A stretch of DNA of 64,000 nucleotides from VRUE01 sp963805475 (GCA_963805475.1 CAWDUO010000010.1:186001-250000), one strand, 5' to 3'. Counted from the stretch's first letter, positions 1 through 12,719 are shown. Numbers and translations: made by a program. The notes: generated by a model from the sequence alone, not told the origin.

Positions 1-1
1 A

Positions 2-763
2 CGGGCGCTGTTCGAGGCCACCCCCGGCAGCGCCGAGCGCACCGAGTACGAGGGCGTCGGCGAGGGCGGCGACCGCAGCCTCGTCATCGATCGTCGTTGC
101 GAGGACGCCGTCTTCGCCGAGCTGGAGGAGCTGGCGAGCGCCGGCGCCTCGTTCACGGCGATCTCCGAGGAGCGGGGCGAGGTCGCCTTCGGCGAGGGCC
201 CGGTCCGCGTCGTGATCGATCCGATCGACGGCTCGCTCAACGTGCGCCGCACGCTGCCGGCGCACAGTCTCAGCCTCGCCGTCGCCTCCGGCGACTCGAT
301 GGCCGACGTCGAGTTCGGCTACGTCTACGACTTCGGCGCCGGCGAGGAGTTCGCCGCCCGCCGCGGCGCCGGCGCGGAGCTCGACACCGGCTCGATCGCG
401 GTCGCCGCCGACGCGGAGAAGCTCGAGCTTCTCGGAGTCGAGTCGGCGGCGCCGGGCCTGATGCGACCGCTCGACGAGGCGCTCGACGGCGATGTCTTTC
501 GCCTGCGGGTGATCGGCTCGATCGCGATCGCCGCCTCCTACGTCGCCGCCGGCCGGCTCGACGGCATGCTCAGCCCGCGCCCCTGCCGCTCGGTCGACAT
601 CGCCGCCGCACAGCTGATCGTGCGCGAGGCGGGCGGGGCGGTGGCCTTCGGCGACCTGGCCCTGGAGGAGGCCGGGCTCGGGTTGGACGCTCGCTACCCG
701 ATCGCCGCGGCCGGCGGCCCGGCGGGCCTGGCGACAGTCCGCCGCGCGCTCGAGATCGCCTGA
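2..763 (+). CDS. Inositol monophosphatase family phosphatase (5' end outside window)
   Basis: The gene enters from the left edge; the start codon is not in the window. It is a Mg-dependent sugar-phosphate phosphatase of the IMPase/FBPase fold. Visible family marks are a G-G-D-R-S-L-V-I-D segment near residue 25, the metal-binding ISEERGEV segment, and the core DPIDGSLN motif that supplies two metal-ligand aspartates (the usual form is DPIDGT). A second conserved block, RSVDIAAAQLIVREAGG, lies near the C-terminus. The substrate (inositol phosphate, fructose bisphosphate or another) cannot be told from sequence. The gene converges on the secreted protein gene that follows, with only 2 bases between the two stop codons. 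Confidence 0.85.
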   Translation, partial: RALFEATPGSAERTEYEGVGEGGDRSLVIDRRCEDAVFAELEELASAGASFTAISEERGEVAFGEGPVRVVIDPIDGSLNVRRTLPAHSLSLAVASGDSMADVEFGYVYDFGAGEEFAARRGAGAELDTGSIAVAADAEKLELLGVESAAPGLMRPLDEALDGDVFRLRVIGSIAIAASYVAAGRLDGMLSPRPCRSVDIAAAQLIVREAGGAVAFGDLALEEAGLGLDARYPIAAAGGPAGLATVRRALEIA

Positions 764-765
764 GC

Positions 766-2451
766 TCAGCGTCCCCGCACCAGGACCGGCCGCGAGCCGC
801 CCGGCTCGAACGGCCAGTCTTCGTGCGCGGCGACGAAGGCGCGGAAGCGGAAGCGCACGCCGACGCTGTCGTCGTCGCTGAAGCGATAGGCGTAGCGGAA
901 GCGCCCTGCTCGGTTCGTCTGCACGGTGCGGAACTCCGACCAGGGCGAGCGGCCGATGCGGAACTGGAGCCGCACCGGCAGCCCATCCCCCGGGATCGTG
1001 CCGGGCGGAGCGAGGACCCGGCCGCGGAAGATCACCGGCCTGCCGCCGACCCTCACCGCCTTTGCCGAGGCGCGCAGGCGCACTCGGCTGCGAACCCGCA
1101 GCTCCAGCGTCTGCCCGGCCGCGCGCCCCCGGGTCTGGTCCCCCTCGTAGACGAGGTCGATCGTGCGGCTGGGGCCGGGCGGGGCGAGGAACGAGAAGCC
1201 GCCTCCGGAGTCCGTCCTCACGGTCGAGACGCTCGCCGCCGGCCGCGCTCCGGGGGCGAACCGTTCGACGACCTTCACCGGCGCGCCGCCCAGCGGCGTG
1301 TTCACGCCGGCGATCAGGCTGCCGCGCAGGGGAATCCCGGGCCCGTAGCGGACGAGCCGGCTGAGGCCGCCGCGCTGGAAGGCGTCGCGCAGCGTGGCCG
1401 TCGCCTTCAACGGGTTGGCGAGGACCATCGCGCCGCCGTCGGCGCGCTTGGTCGCCCGGGCGGAGTTGCCGGCGGCGTCGTAGCCGACCGCCTCGAATTC
1501 GTACTCGCCCAGCGGCAGGTTGTCGGAGCTCCAGCGCGCGCGCAGCTCGCCGTTCGGCGCCGGCTCGGCCGGCAGCGCTTGGAAGCGGTCGCCGCTGCCC
1601 GCGGCCCTGACCCCGATCCAGCCGCGCGTCGTGTCCGGCCCCGAGAGCGAGTCGGCGACGCGCACGAGGATCAGATCGGGGTCGGCGGGGTCCTGCGAGT
1701 TGGCGAAGGCGACCTGCGGCGGCGTGCGGTCGATCCGCACCCAGGCCGTGCTCGGCGAATGGTCCGTCACCCCGTTGACGGCGCCGCCGTCGTTCACGTT
1801 GCCGGCCGCGTCGCGGGCATAGTAGGAGACGAGGTGCGCCCCCTCGCCGATCACCGTCGCGGTCGCCGTGCTCCCCGCCGTCACGATCGGCGCGCCGCCG
1901 TCGATCCGCAGCGCCGTGTAGGGCTGCCAGGGGCCGCCTTCGCCCATTCCCGAGCCGGAGTCGCTCGCGCTGGCGATCACGTGTACGGAGCGGTCCGACC
2001 AGCCGGCCGGGACGCCGCTCAGCCAGGTGATCGGGTCGGTCGTGTCGACGTGGAGCGTCTCCTGGCCGACGTGGGCGGAGCGCACGCCTTCGCCGGAGAC
2101 GGCGACCGCGTGCAGATAGCTGGTCCCCTCGGGCAGACCCGGGGCCTCGAAGACGTTTTGGCCCGCTCCGCCCTGCAGCGTCGTCTCGGCGAGCGTGCAG
2201 AAGTCGAGCGACGCGCAGGGCGAGCCGTCGGGCCGCGTGTCGACGGAGACGGCGTATCCGCGGATCCCCGAGCTCGGGACGGCCGGGTGGCTGATCGCCA
2301 CTCGCAGGGGGAAGGAGTTGCGGCCGATCCAGCTCGGCAGGCGCTGCGGCTCGACGTCGCCGGGGCGCTGGCCGACGTAGCTCGCCGCGGCGCTCGCCGC
2401 GCTCGCCAGCAGGGCCAGTCCCACGGCCGCCACGGCGACGATCCTCCTCAT
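766..2451 (-). CDS. Secreted multidomain beta-sandwich (Ig-like) protein
   Basis: 561 residues. An N-terminal signal peptide (MRR, then a hydrophobic stretch rich in A, L and V, residues 4-23) predicts export. The rest looks like tandem Ig-/fibronectin-like extracellular domains: linkers such as DTTDP and RIDRTPP introduce each module, and phrases such as YYARDAAGNVN and GYDAAGNSA resemble repeated 'deformable' surface-protein modules. The C-terminal ~100 residues form a separate Arg-rich beta domain. No catalytic motif is visible. Its ATG overlaps the stop of the upstream sigma/anti-sigma gene in an ATGA arrangement, so the two are co-transcribed; the protein is probably a target or sensor partner of that regulator (inference). 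Confidence 0.7.
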   Translation of the reverse strand: MRRIVAVAAVGLALLASAASAAASYVGQRPGDVEPQRLPSWIGRNSFPLRVAISHPAVPSSGIRGYAVSVDTRPDGSPCASLDFCTLAETTLQGGAGQNVFEAPGLPEGTSYLHAVAVSGEGVRSAHVGQETLHVDTTDPITWLSGVPAGWSDRSVHVIASASDSGSGMGEGGPWQPYTALRIDGGAPIVTAGSTATATVIGEGAHLVSYYARDAAGNVNDGGAVNGVTDHSPSTAWVRIDRTPPQVAFANSQDPADPDLILVRVADSLSGPDTTRGWIGVRAAGSGDRFQALPAEPAPNGELRARWSSDNLPLGEYEFEAVGYDAAGNSARATKRADGGAMVLANPLKATATLRDAFQRGGLSRLVRYGPGIPLRGSLIAGVNTPLGGAPVKVVERFAPGARPAASVSTVRTDSGGGFSFLAPPGPSRTIDLVYEGDQTRGRAAGQTLELRVRSRVRLRASAKAVRVGGRPVIFRGRVLAPPGTIPGDGLPVRLQFRIGRSPWSEFRTVQTNRAGRFRYAYRFSDDDSVGVRFRFRAFVAAHEDWPFEPGGSRPVLVRGR

Positions 2452-3719
2452 GGGCCGAACTCCCCGGCGGCGCTGCCGCGGGACGCAGCCGATCCGCTCG
2501 TGGCCGCCGGCGCGGACGCTTCCGGCGGCGGTGCGTATTCAACCGCTTCCGGCGCCGGTTCGCTCGCTTCCAGCCGCGGTTCGGGTTCCGCTTCGGGAGC
2601 CGCTTCGGGTTCGGGCTTGGGCCTGGCCCGCGGCGCCTGTTCGGGTTCGGGTTCCGGCGCCGGTTGGTACTCGACCCCGCTCGGTTCGACTGCTTCGCTC
2701 GCCGGCTTCGAGACCCGCTCGACCCTCGCTTCGCCGCCGTGCGAGGGGTCGAGCGCGAGCGGCGCCGGGACGAGCCCGGTGGCGACGCAGGTGGTGGCGG
2801 CGCCGACCGTCCCGGCGCAGACCGCCAGCACCTTCGCCAGCGCCGCCATGCCGGCGCCCCGCGAGCCCCCCGCCGCGGTCACCTGGGCGGCGACCCCGCC
2901 ACCGTCCCCGCCGCCCCCCGGCAGGCGCGAGTGCAGCCCGGCCAGCAGCTCGTGCGCCCGTTCGAGCAGCGAGCGCGAGGGCGGCAGCGCCGGCGCCAGG
3001 GCCGCGGCGGCCGCCGGGGCGGCGCGGTAGGAGCGCATCGTCGCCCGACAGGCCGTGCAGGCGCGCAGGTGCTCGCGCACTTCCGCTTCGGCGCCCGCGT
3101 CCGCCTCGCCGTCGCAGTAGGCGGAGAGCAGCGGTTGCAGCTCCTCGCAGCGCTCGCCCCGCTCGCTGCTGCTGAGGAAGCGCCGGAAGCGCTCCCGGCC
3201 CTCGGCCAGGCAGCGGTTCACTTTCGTCCTGCTGTAGCCGGTCGCCCTGCCGATCTCGGCGTAGGAGTAGCCCGCCGCGAGCAGGGTCAGCGAGCGCAGC
3301 TCGGCCGGCTTCAGCGTCCGCAGCGCCTCGCGGCTGCGGGCGGTCTCCTCGCGCTGCTCGGTGCGCTCGTCCGGCCCGGCGCCGCCCGAGGCGAGCCGTT
3401 CGACCGGGTCGCCGAGCTCGTCGGCGCCGACGCCGAGCATCCGTTCGCGGTAGTGGCGCACGGCCAGCGCCTCGTGCTTGACGACCGTCTTCGTCCAGCG
3501 GATCAGCTCGCGCGGCCGTTCGGTCGGCGCTTTGACCAGCAGGATCTCCAGCGCCCGCTGGTAGGCGTCCTCGGCGTCGTCCTCGCAGAGCGAGAAGCGG
3601 CGCGCGGTCCGGCGCAGCTCGGCGCCCTCGCGCTGGACGAGCTCGACGGCGGCGCGCTTGCGCCCGGCTGTAGCTGTGGATCCCTGCAACGGTTCAGGTC
3701 GGTGGCGCGAACATGCCAC
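2448..3719 (-). CDS. ECF-type sigma factor fused to zinc-finger anti-sigma domain and membrane segment
   Basis: 423 residues. Residues ~25-95 resemble sigma region 2 and residues ~130-185 sigma region 4, with a helix-turn-helix around YSYAEIGRATGYSRTKVNRCL. These are followed directly by a putative anti-sigma zinc finger (H217, C221, C224 in an HxxxCxxC pattern). A hydrophobic segment at 289-316 may span the membrane, and a Pro/Glu/Ala-rich tail ends the protein. Sigma and zinc-finger anti-sigma are usually separate proteins, so fusion on one chain that may be membrane-bound suggests self-inhibition or release by cleavage (inference). The stop overlaps the next gene's ATG by 4 bases. The start at 3719 leaves ~80 bases to the divergent SDR gene; a start further inside (near residue 20) is possible. 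Confidence 0.8.
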   Translation of the reverse strand: MACSRHRPEPLQGSTATAGRKRAAVELVQREGAELRRTARRFSLCEDDAEDAYQRALEILLVKAPTERPRELIRWTKTVVKHEALAVRHYRERMLGVGADELGDPVERLASGGAGPDERTEQREETARSREALRTLKPAELRSLTLLAAGYSYAEIGRATGYSRTKVNRCLAEGRERFRRFLSSSERGERCEELQPLLSAYCDGEADAGAEAEVREHLRACTACRATMRSYRAAPAAAAALAPALPPSRSLLERAHELLAGLHSRLPGGGGDGGGVAAQVTAAGGSRGAGMAALAKVLAVCAGTVGAATTCVATGLVPAPLALDPSHGGEARVERVSKPASEAVEPSGVEYQPAPEPEPEQAPRARPKPEPEAAPEAEPEPRLEASEPAPEAVEYAPPPEASAPAATSGSAASRGSAAGEFGP

Positions 3720-3799
3720 GTCGAGCTCCCCGCGCCAACGAGTTCTCCCCCCTCCTGGACGAGTGTCGGACGAACCCGGCCCCTGTAATCTCCAACCGC

Positions 3800-4747
3800 A
3801 TGAGCACCTGCGTGATCACCGGCGGCGCCGGCTTCCTCGGCTCCCACCTCTGCGAGCACCTGCTCGGCAAGGGCCACCGGGTGATCTGCGTCGACAACCT
3901 CGAGACCGGCTCGCTGCAGAACATCGAGCACATCCGCGACGACGCGTTCGAGTTCCGCAACGTCGACATCACCGAGCGGGTCGAGATCCCCGAGCCGGTC
4001 GACTTCGTCTATCACCTCGCCTCGCCGGCCAGTCCGATCGACTACCTGCGGCTGCCGCTGCACACGCTCAAGGTCGGCTCGCAGGGCACCCACCACATGC
4101 TCGGCCTCGCCAAGTTCAAGCGCGCCCGCTTCCTGCTCGCCTCGACCAGCGAGGTCTACGGCGACCCCCAGGTCCACCCGCAGGCGGAGGACTACTGGGG
4201 CCACGTCAACCCGATCGGCCCGCGCGGCGTCTACGACGAGGCGAAGCGCTACGCCGAGGCGCTGACGATGGCCTACCACCGCCAGCAGGGCGTCGACACC
4301 TCGATCGTGCGCATCTTCAACACCTACGGGCCGCGGATGAGGCCGCACGACGGGCGGGCGATCCCGACCTTCCTGCGCCAGGCGCTCAAGGACCAGAACC
4401 TGACCGTCTTCGGCGACGGCAGCCAGACGCGCAGCTTCTGCTACGTCGACGACCTGATCCGCGGCATCGTCGCGCTCGCCGAGTCCGAGGTGCACACGCC
4501 GGTCAACGTCGGCAACCCGGACGAGTTCACCCTGCTGGAGCTGGCGAAGACGGTGATCGAGGTGACCGAGTCGCGCTCGGAGATCGTCCACGAGCCGCTG
4601 CCGGTCGACGACCCGCAGCAACGCCGCCCCGACATCGGCCGCGCCCGCGACCTGCTCGATTGGCAGCCGACGGTCGAGCTGCGCGACGGGCTGCGCAAGA
4701 CGATCGAGCGGGCGGGCGTGGAGCGACTGGCCGGTGCCTCGGACTGA
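3800..4747 (+). CDS. NAD-dependent epimerase/dehydratase, UDP-glucuronate decarboxylase-like
   Basis: 315 residues from the ATG at 3800. It is an extended short-chain dehydrogenase: NAD-binding GGAGFLGSH at residues 7-15, the D-N-L acidic turn, active-site YDEAK, and the sugar-binding RIFNTYGPRM block. The downstream TVFGDGSQTRSFCYVDDLI segment is characteristic of UDP-glucuronate decarboxylases (UDP-xylose synthases) and dTDP-glucose dehydratase relatives. The likely role is nucleotide-sugar supply for surface polysaccharide. In-frame codons upstream (from 3713) extend into the intergenic promoter gap and lack family similarity, so 3800 is preferred; a TGTAAT -10-like box lies at 3784-3789. 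The 3' end overlaps the mutase gene by 14 bases. Confidence 0.85.
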   Translation: MSTCVITGGAGFLGSHLCEHLLGKGHRVICVDNLETGSLQNIEHIRDDAFEFRNVDITERVEIPEPVDFVYHLASPASPIDYLRLPLHTLKVGSQGTHHMLGLAKFKRARFLLASTSEVYGDPQVHPQAEDYWGHVNPIGPRGVYDEAKRYAEALTMAYHRQQGVDTSIVRIFNTYGPRMRPHDGRAIPTFLRQALKDQNLTVFGDGSQTRSFCYVDDLIRGIVALAESEVHTPVNVGNPDEFTLLELAKTVIEVTESRSEIVHEPLPVDDPQQRRPDIGRARDLLDWQPTVELRDGLRKTIERAGVERLAGASD

Positions 4748-6356
4748 GCGGCCGACGATCGCGCCCGTGGTCGGGCCCGACGACGAGCGCGTCTTCACCG
4801 ACTCCGGGATCGAGATCGAGCGCCTCTACACGGAGGCCGACGTCGCGCCGGGGCTCGAAGAGCGGCTCGGCGCGCCGGGCGAGCCGCCGTTCACCCGCGG
4901 CATCCACGAGGGCATGTACCGCGACCGGCTGTGGACGATGCGCCAGTACGCCGGCTTCGCCACTCCCGAAGACACCAACGAGCGCTACCGCTACCTGATC
5001 GAGCACGGCTCGACCGGGCTCTCGATGGCCTTCGACCTGCCGACCCAGCTGGGCCGCGACTCCGACGACCCGCTGTGCCAGGGCGAGGTCGGTCGCACCG
5101 GCGTCCCGATCGACACGATCGAGGACATGCGGATCTGCTTCGAGAAGATCCCGCTCGACCAGGTCTCGACCTCGATGACGATCAACGCGCCGGCGGCGAT
5201 CCTGCTGCTGCTCTACGAGCTGGTCGGCGAGGAGCAGGGGGTGGCCGGCGAGAAGCTGCGCGGCACGGTCCAGAACGACGTGCTGAAGGAGTACATGGCG
5301 CGCGGCAACTACATCTACCCGCCCGAGCCGACGATGCGCCTGACCACCGACATCTTCGAGTACTGCCGCGAGAACGTGCCGAAATGGAACACGATCTCGA
5401 TCTCCGGCTACCACATCCGCGAGAAGGGCTGCTCGGCCGTGCAGGAGGTCGCGTTCACGCTCTGCAACGCGATCGCCTACGTCGAGGCGGCGCTCGAGCG
5501 GGGCCTCGAGATCGACGAGTTCGCCCCCCGCCTCGCCTTCTTCTTCAACGGCCACAACAACGTCTTCCAGGAGGTCGCCAAGTTCCGCGCGGTGCGGCGG
5601 ATGTGGGCGAAGATCGTCGCCGAGCGCTTCGGCGCCCAGAACCCGAAGTCGATGCAGATCCGCTTCCACACCCAGACCGGCGGGGTGACGCTGCAGGCCC
5701 AGCAGCCCGAGGTCAACATCATCCGCGTCGCCCTGCAGGGCTTCGCCGCGGTCGCCGGCGGCACCCAGTCGCTGCACACCAACGGCTTCGACGAGGCGCT
5801 GGCGCTGCCGACCGAGCGCTCGGCGCGGATCGCCCTGCGCACCCAGCAGGTGCTCGCGCACGAGTCCGGCGTCGCCGACACGGTCGATCCGTTCGCCGGC
5901 TCCTACTTCGTCGAGTCGCTGACCGACGAGGTCGAAGCGCGCTCCTGGGAGCTGATGGAGAAGGTCGGGGAGCTCGGCGGCTCGGTCGAGGCGCTGGAGT
6001 TCATGCAGCGCGAGATCGAGGAGTCGGCGCTCTCCTACCACGAGCGCTACCAGAGCGGCCAGGACGTCGTCGTCGGCGTCAACAAGTTCGTCACCGACCA
6101 GGTCGACGACGTCGACATCCTGCGCGTCGAGCCGGAGGCGGAGGAACGCCAGCTGGCGCGCCTCAAGGCGTTCAAGCAGCGCCGCGATCAGGCCGCCGTG
6201 GAGATGAAGCTGGAGGAGCTGCGCGCCGTCGCCCGCGGCGAGGGCAACCTGCTGGCGCCGATCCGCGCCGCGCTCGCCGCCGACGCCTCGATCGGCGAGG
6301 TCTGCGGCGCGATGCGCGACGTCTTCGGCGAATACAAGGGCGGCGCTTTCTTCTAG
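4734..6356 (+). CDS. Methylmalonyl-CoA mutase, large (catalytic) subunit
   Basis: 540 residues, GTG start. It carries the acyl-CoA-binding TIM-barrel part of the B12-dependent mutase: the substrate-contacting RDRLWTMRQYAGFATPED segment, GLSMAFDLPTQLGRDSD, and SGYHIREKGCSAVQE. The C-terminal cobalamin-binding domain (DxHxxG) is absent, so it must work with a separate B12-binding subunit, as in two-protein mutases; that partner is not in the window. Reaction: (R)-methylmalonyl-CoA to succinyl-CoA, although isobutyryl-CoA mutase-type enzymes look alike. It lies just upstream of the propionyl-CoA carboxylase beta gene on the same strand, which supports the methylmalonyl assignment. Confidence 0.88.
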   Translation: MPRTERPTIAPVVGPDDERVFTDSGIEIERLYTEADVAPGLEERLGAPGEPPFTRGIHEGMYRDRLWTMRQYAGFATPEDTNERYRYLIEHGSTGLSMAFDLPTQLGRDSDDPLCQGEVGRTGVPIDTIEDMRICFEKIPLDQVSTSMTINAPAAILLLLYELVGEEQGVAGEKLRGTVQNDVLKEYMARGNYIYPPEPTMRLTTDIFEYCRENVPKWNTISISGYHIREKGCSAVQEVAFTLCNAIAYVEAALERGLEIDEFAPRLAFFFNGHNNVFQEVAKFRAVRRMWAKIVAERFGAQNPKSMQIRFHTQTGGVTLQAQQPEVNIIRVALQGFAAVAGGTQSLHTNGFDEALALPTERSARIALRTQQVLAHESGVADTVDPFAGSYFVESLTDEVEARSWELMEKVGELGGSVEALEFMQREIEESALSYHERYQSGQDVVVGVNKFVTDQVDDVDILRVEPEAEERQLARLKAFKQRRDQAAVEMKLEELRAVARGEGNLLAPIRAALAADASIGEVCGAMRDVFGEYKGGAFF

Positions 6357-6396
6357 CCGCCGCGTCGCGCGGCGGGGAAATAGACTGCGGCGCTCG

Positions 6397-7961
<1,565 letters not shown>

Positions 7962-7965
<4 letters not shown>

Positions 7966-8516
7966 AAGCCTGCGGGGTGGCGGGCTATGTAGCCGACGTT
8001 GTCGCGCAGTTCTTCGTGCCAGCGCGGGCCGGTGCCGTTGGCGTCGCCGGAGGTGTCCCAGCGGTAGCCGGCGATCACCGCGTAGGCGTGGCCGGCGTTG
8101 GCGTAGACGGTGATCCAGCGCCCTTCGCCGGCGAGGCCCCAGTGCTCCATCGGGCCGGAGGGAAGGGGGCTTTCGAGGAATTCGCCGCCGTGCAGCGCGT
8201 AGCTGACCGAGCCCGAGCAGTCGTAGCCGCGGTCCCACCAGCGGCCGTGGCCGCCGCCCCAGACGTAGGGCTTGGTGCGGATCCGGTTGGCCGAAGCGAC
8301 CACCTGCTTGACCTTGGCCGGCGCCGATTTCGGCGGGATCAGCATCCCGTTCTTGAGCAGCCGCGCCTTCGGCGTCGGCGTGCAGATGTCGACTTCGGCC
8401 GGCGTCAGGCCGCCGCCGTCGCAGTTGGCGCTGGCGCCGGCGGGCGCGAGCGCGATGACCATGAGAGCCGCTGTCGCGACCAACCCCGCTGTGAGCTTCT
8501 TGCTGTTCTTAAGCAA
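7962..8516 (-). CDS. Secreted NlpC/P60-like peptidoglycan hydrolase
   Basis: 184 residues from a TTG start with a clear GAAGGAG ribosome-binding site at 8523-8529. A signal peptide covers residues ~1-30 (LKNSKK, hydrophobic core, ASA). The catalytic region begins with KPYVWGGG and the cysteine block YDCSGSVSYAL, then GHAYAVIAG with the family histidine, as in NlpC/P60 (C40) endopeptidases that cut cell-wall peptides. The protein is small, with no separate wall-binding domain. The leader carries a c-di-AMP riboswitch, which in actinobacteria commonly controls wall hydrolases of this class, so expression is probably tied to osmotic or wall stress. Confidence 0.8.
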
Positions 8517-8531
8517 ACCGATCTCCTTCGT

Positions 8532-8660
8532 CGGCCTACGGGGTTAGCTGTCGGGCTGGCGCGGTAGGAGCCTGCGCCCCCGCCTTATGTAGGCGAGTTA
8601 GCCCCGAAAACGTGGTTCCCCCGTTCCCGCGTAGCCTCCAGCTGGCGGGATTCGGCGTTT
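8532..8660 (-). promoter_or_regulatory. ydaO/yuaA-type c-di-AMP riboswitch
   Basis: Read on the minus strand, this leader contains the hallmark blocks of the ydaO class in order: a GCCGAATCC start near 8657, GGGGGAACCA followed by a TTTTCGGGGCTAA segment, then CTCCTACC and the 3' block CGACAGCTAACCCCGTAGGC at 8534-8553. The element ends about 5 bases before the ribosome-binding site of the NlpC/P60 gene. In actinobacteria this class binds cyclic di-AMP and usually lowers wall-hydrolase expression; because the 3' end sits so close to the RBS, control of translation as well as transcription is possible (inference). Confidence 0.85.
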
Positions 8661-8682
8661 CGGTCGTTCTGAACGCGCGGGC

Positions 8683-8688
8683 AGTGTA
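8683..8688 (-). promoter_or_regulatory. Putative -10 box for the riboswitch leader
   Basis: TACACT on the minus strand, about 25 bases upstream of the riboswitch 5' edge, is a good sigma-70 -10 match. No equally convincing -35 is at the ideal distance. Confidence 0.4.
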
Positions 8689-8781
8689 GACGATCGCCCG
8701 GGCGGATGCTTACAAGAAACAAACATTTTGTAGCCCTTCGCACTTTCATCCCGGATTCCTTTCGACAGGAGGGCTGCTAGC

Positions 8782-9654
8782 TTGCGCGCCGGGATGGATC
8801 TTTCAGGCCGCTCAGCCCTGCTCACCGGCGCCACCGGCGGCCTCGGCAGGGCGATCGCCGCGGCGCTGGCGGCGAAGGGGGCGAGGCTGACGCTGAGCGG
8901 GCGCAAGGCAGAGGCGCTGGAAGCGCTCGCCGAGGAGCTGCCGGGCGAGGGGCACGCACGATATCGACCGACCTGGCCGAGCCCGGCGCCGCGGAGAAGC
9001 TCGCCGCCGAAGCGGGGGAGGTCGACATCCTCGATCGCCAACGCGGGCCTGCCCGGCGCCGGCCTGCTCACCGACTTCACCCCCGAGCAGGTGACGAGAG
9101 CCCTGCGGGTCAACCTCGAGGCGCCGATGCTGATGGCGCGGGCGCTCTAGCCGGCGATGGTCGAGCGCGGCTCCGGCCACCTCGTCTTCGTCTCCTCGCT
9201 CTCGGGCAAGGTCGGCCAGCCCCCGCGCCTCGATATACAACGCGACCAAGTTCGGCCTGCGCGGCTTCGCCTTCGGCCTGCGCGCCGACCTCGGTCCGCA
9301 GGGGGTCGGCGTCTCGGTCGTCTCGCCGGGCTTCGATCCGCGAAGCCGGCATGTTCGCCGACGCGGGCGCCAAGCCGCCGCCGGGCATGGGCACGACGAC
9401 CCCGGAGCAGGTCGGCGAGGCCACGGTCAAGGCGATCGAGCGCGACAAGGTAGAGGTCGTCGGTCGCGCCCCTGCAGCTCCGCGCGCATGTCCCACTTCG
9501 CTCTCGCCAGCCTGTCCCGAGGCGATCGCGGTGCAGGAGAACGCGCAGCGGCCGGGCCAGGGCCAGAAAAGCCTGCAGCCAGGCAGTCGCCGAACGGGTC
9601 CAATCCGACAAGCGTCTGCAGGGCGAGGGCACCCCGCCGCTACGCCTCGCCTAG
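8782..9654 (+). pseudogene. Decayed short-chain dehydrogenase/reductase
   Basis: An SDR gene whose reading frame is broken many times. The start is intact (LLTGATGGLGRAI, the NAD-binding motif). The following STDLAEPGAAEKLAAEAGEVDIL segment lies in another frame. The IANAG motif returns to the first frame, which hits an in-frame TAG at 9148-9150. The active-site region (YNATKFGLRGF) and SPGF/REAGMFADAG segments need further frame changes, as does the tail. The C-terminus (SQAVAERVQSDKRLQGEG) ends at TAG 9652. At least four frameshifts plus a stop make a functional product implausible, unless the consensus is poor here. At 8782 there is a TTG with an AGGAGGG upstream; ATG 8794 is an alternative. 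Confidence 0.8.
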
Positions 9655-9663
9655 GATGAGTCT

Positions 9664-12457
<2,794 letters not shown>

Positions 12458-12470
12458 TTGCTGCCACGCT

Positions 12471-12578
12471 CGTTCTGGCGAGTGCCGGATCAAGCGAGGC
12501 AAGGAGGAGGGAGCCGGAGTAGCAAGCTACTTCGGCGACCGACGACACAGCATCGCTTGATCCGGCGCCGCCAGAACG
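12471..12578 (+). repeat. Nested-hairpin repeat, copy A
   Basis: Palindromic element just after acnA. Outer arms are CGTTCTGGCG (12471-12480) and CGCCAGAACG (12569-12578). Middle arms are CCGGATCAAGCGA (12485-12497) and TCGCTTGATCCGG (12553-12565). The inner stem is GCCGGAGTAGC with GCTACTTCGGC (12513-12536). Its left half is nearly identical to the reverse complement of copy C at 40 kb. Confidence 0.8.
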
Positions 12579-12599
12579 GACGCGGCGCAGCGGGGCCGC

Positions 12600-12678
12600 G
12601 GGAGGCAGGGGGTCCGCGCGACCCTCACTGCGCCTTGTGCGTCGGTAGCCAGGGAGGGATGCCGACGCGCCTGCCTCC
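12600..12678 (+). repeat. Second nested palindrome in the acnA downstream gap
   Basis: Arms GGAGGCAGG (12600-12608) and CCTGCCTCC (12670-12678) enclose a second stem, GCGTCGG with CCGACGC. No coding potential is convincing here. Together with copy A it fills most of the ~300-base gap between acnA and the convergent operon. Confidence 0.5.
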
Positions 12679-12719
12679 TCGAGCATTGCTGCACGGGGAA
12701 GCATTCAACTACCTATAGC

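Noticed and set aside
97..3030. Long Arg/Ala-rich open frame on the plus strand opposite the secreted protein and sigma genes
   Set aside because: High GC removes stops from antisense frames; the product is low-complexity Arg/Gly with no motif, while the real genes on the minus strand show clear domains.
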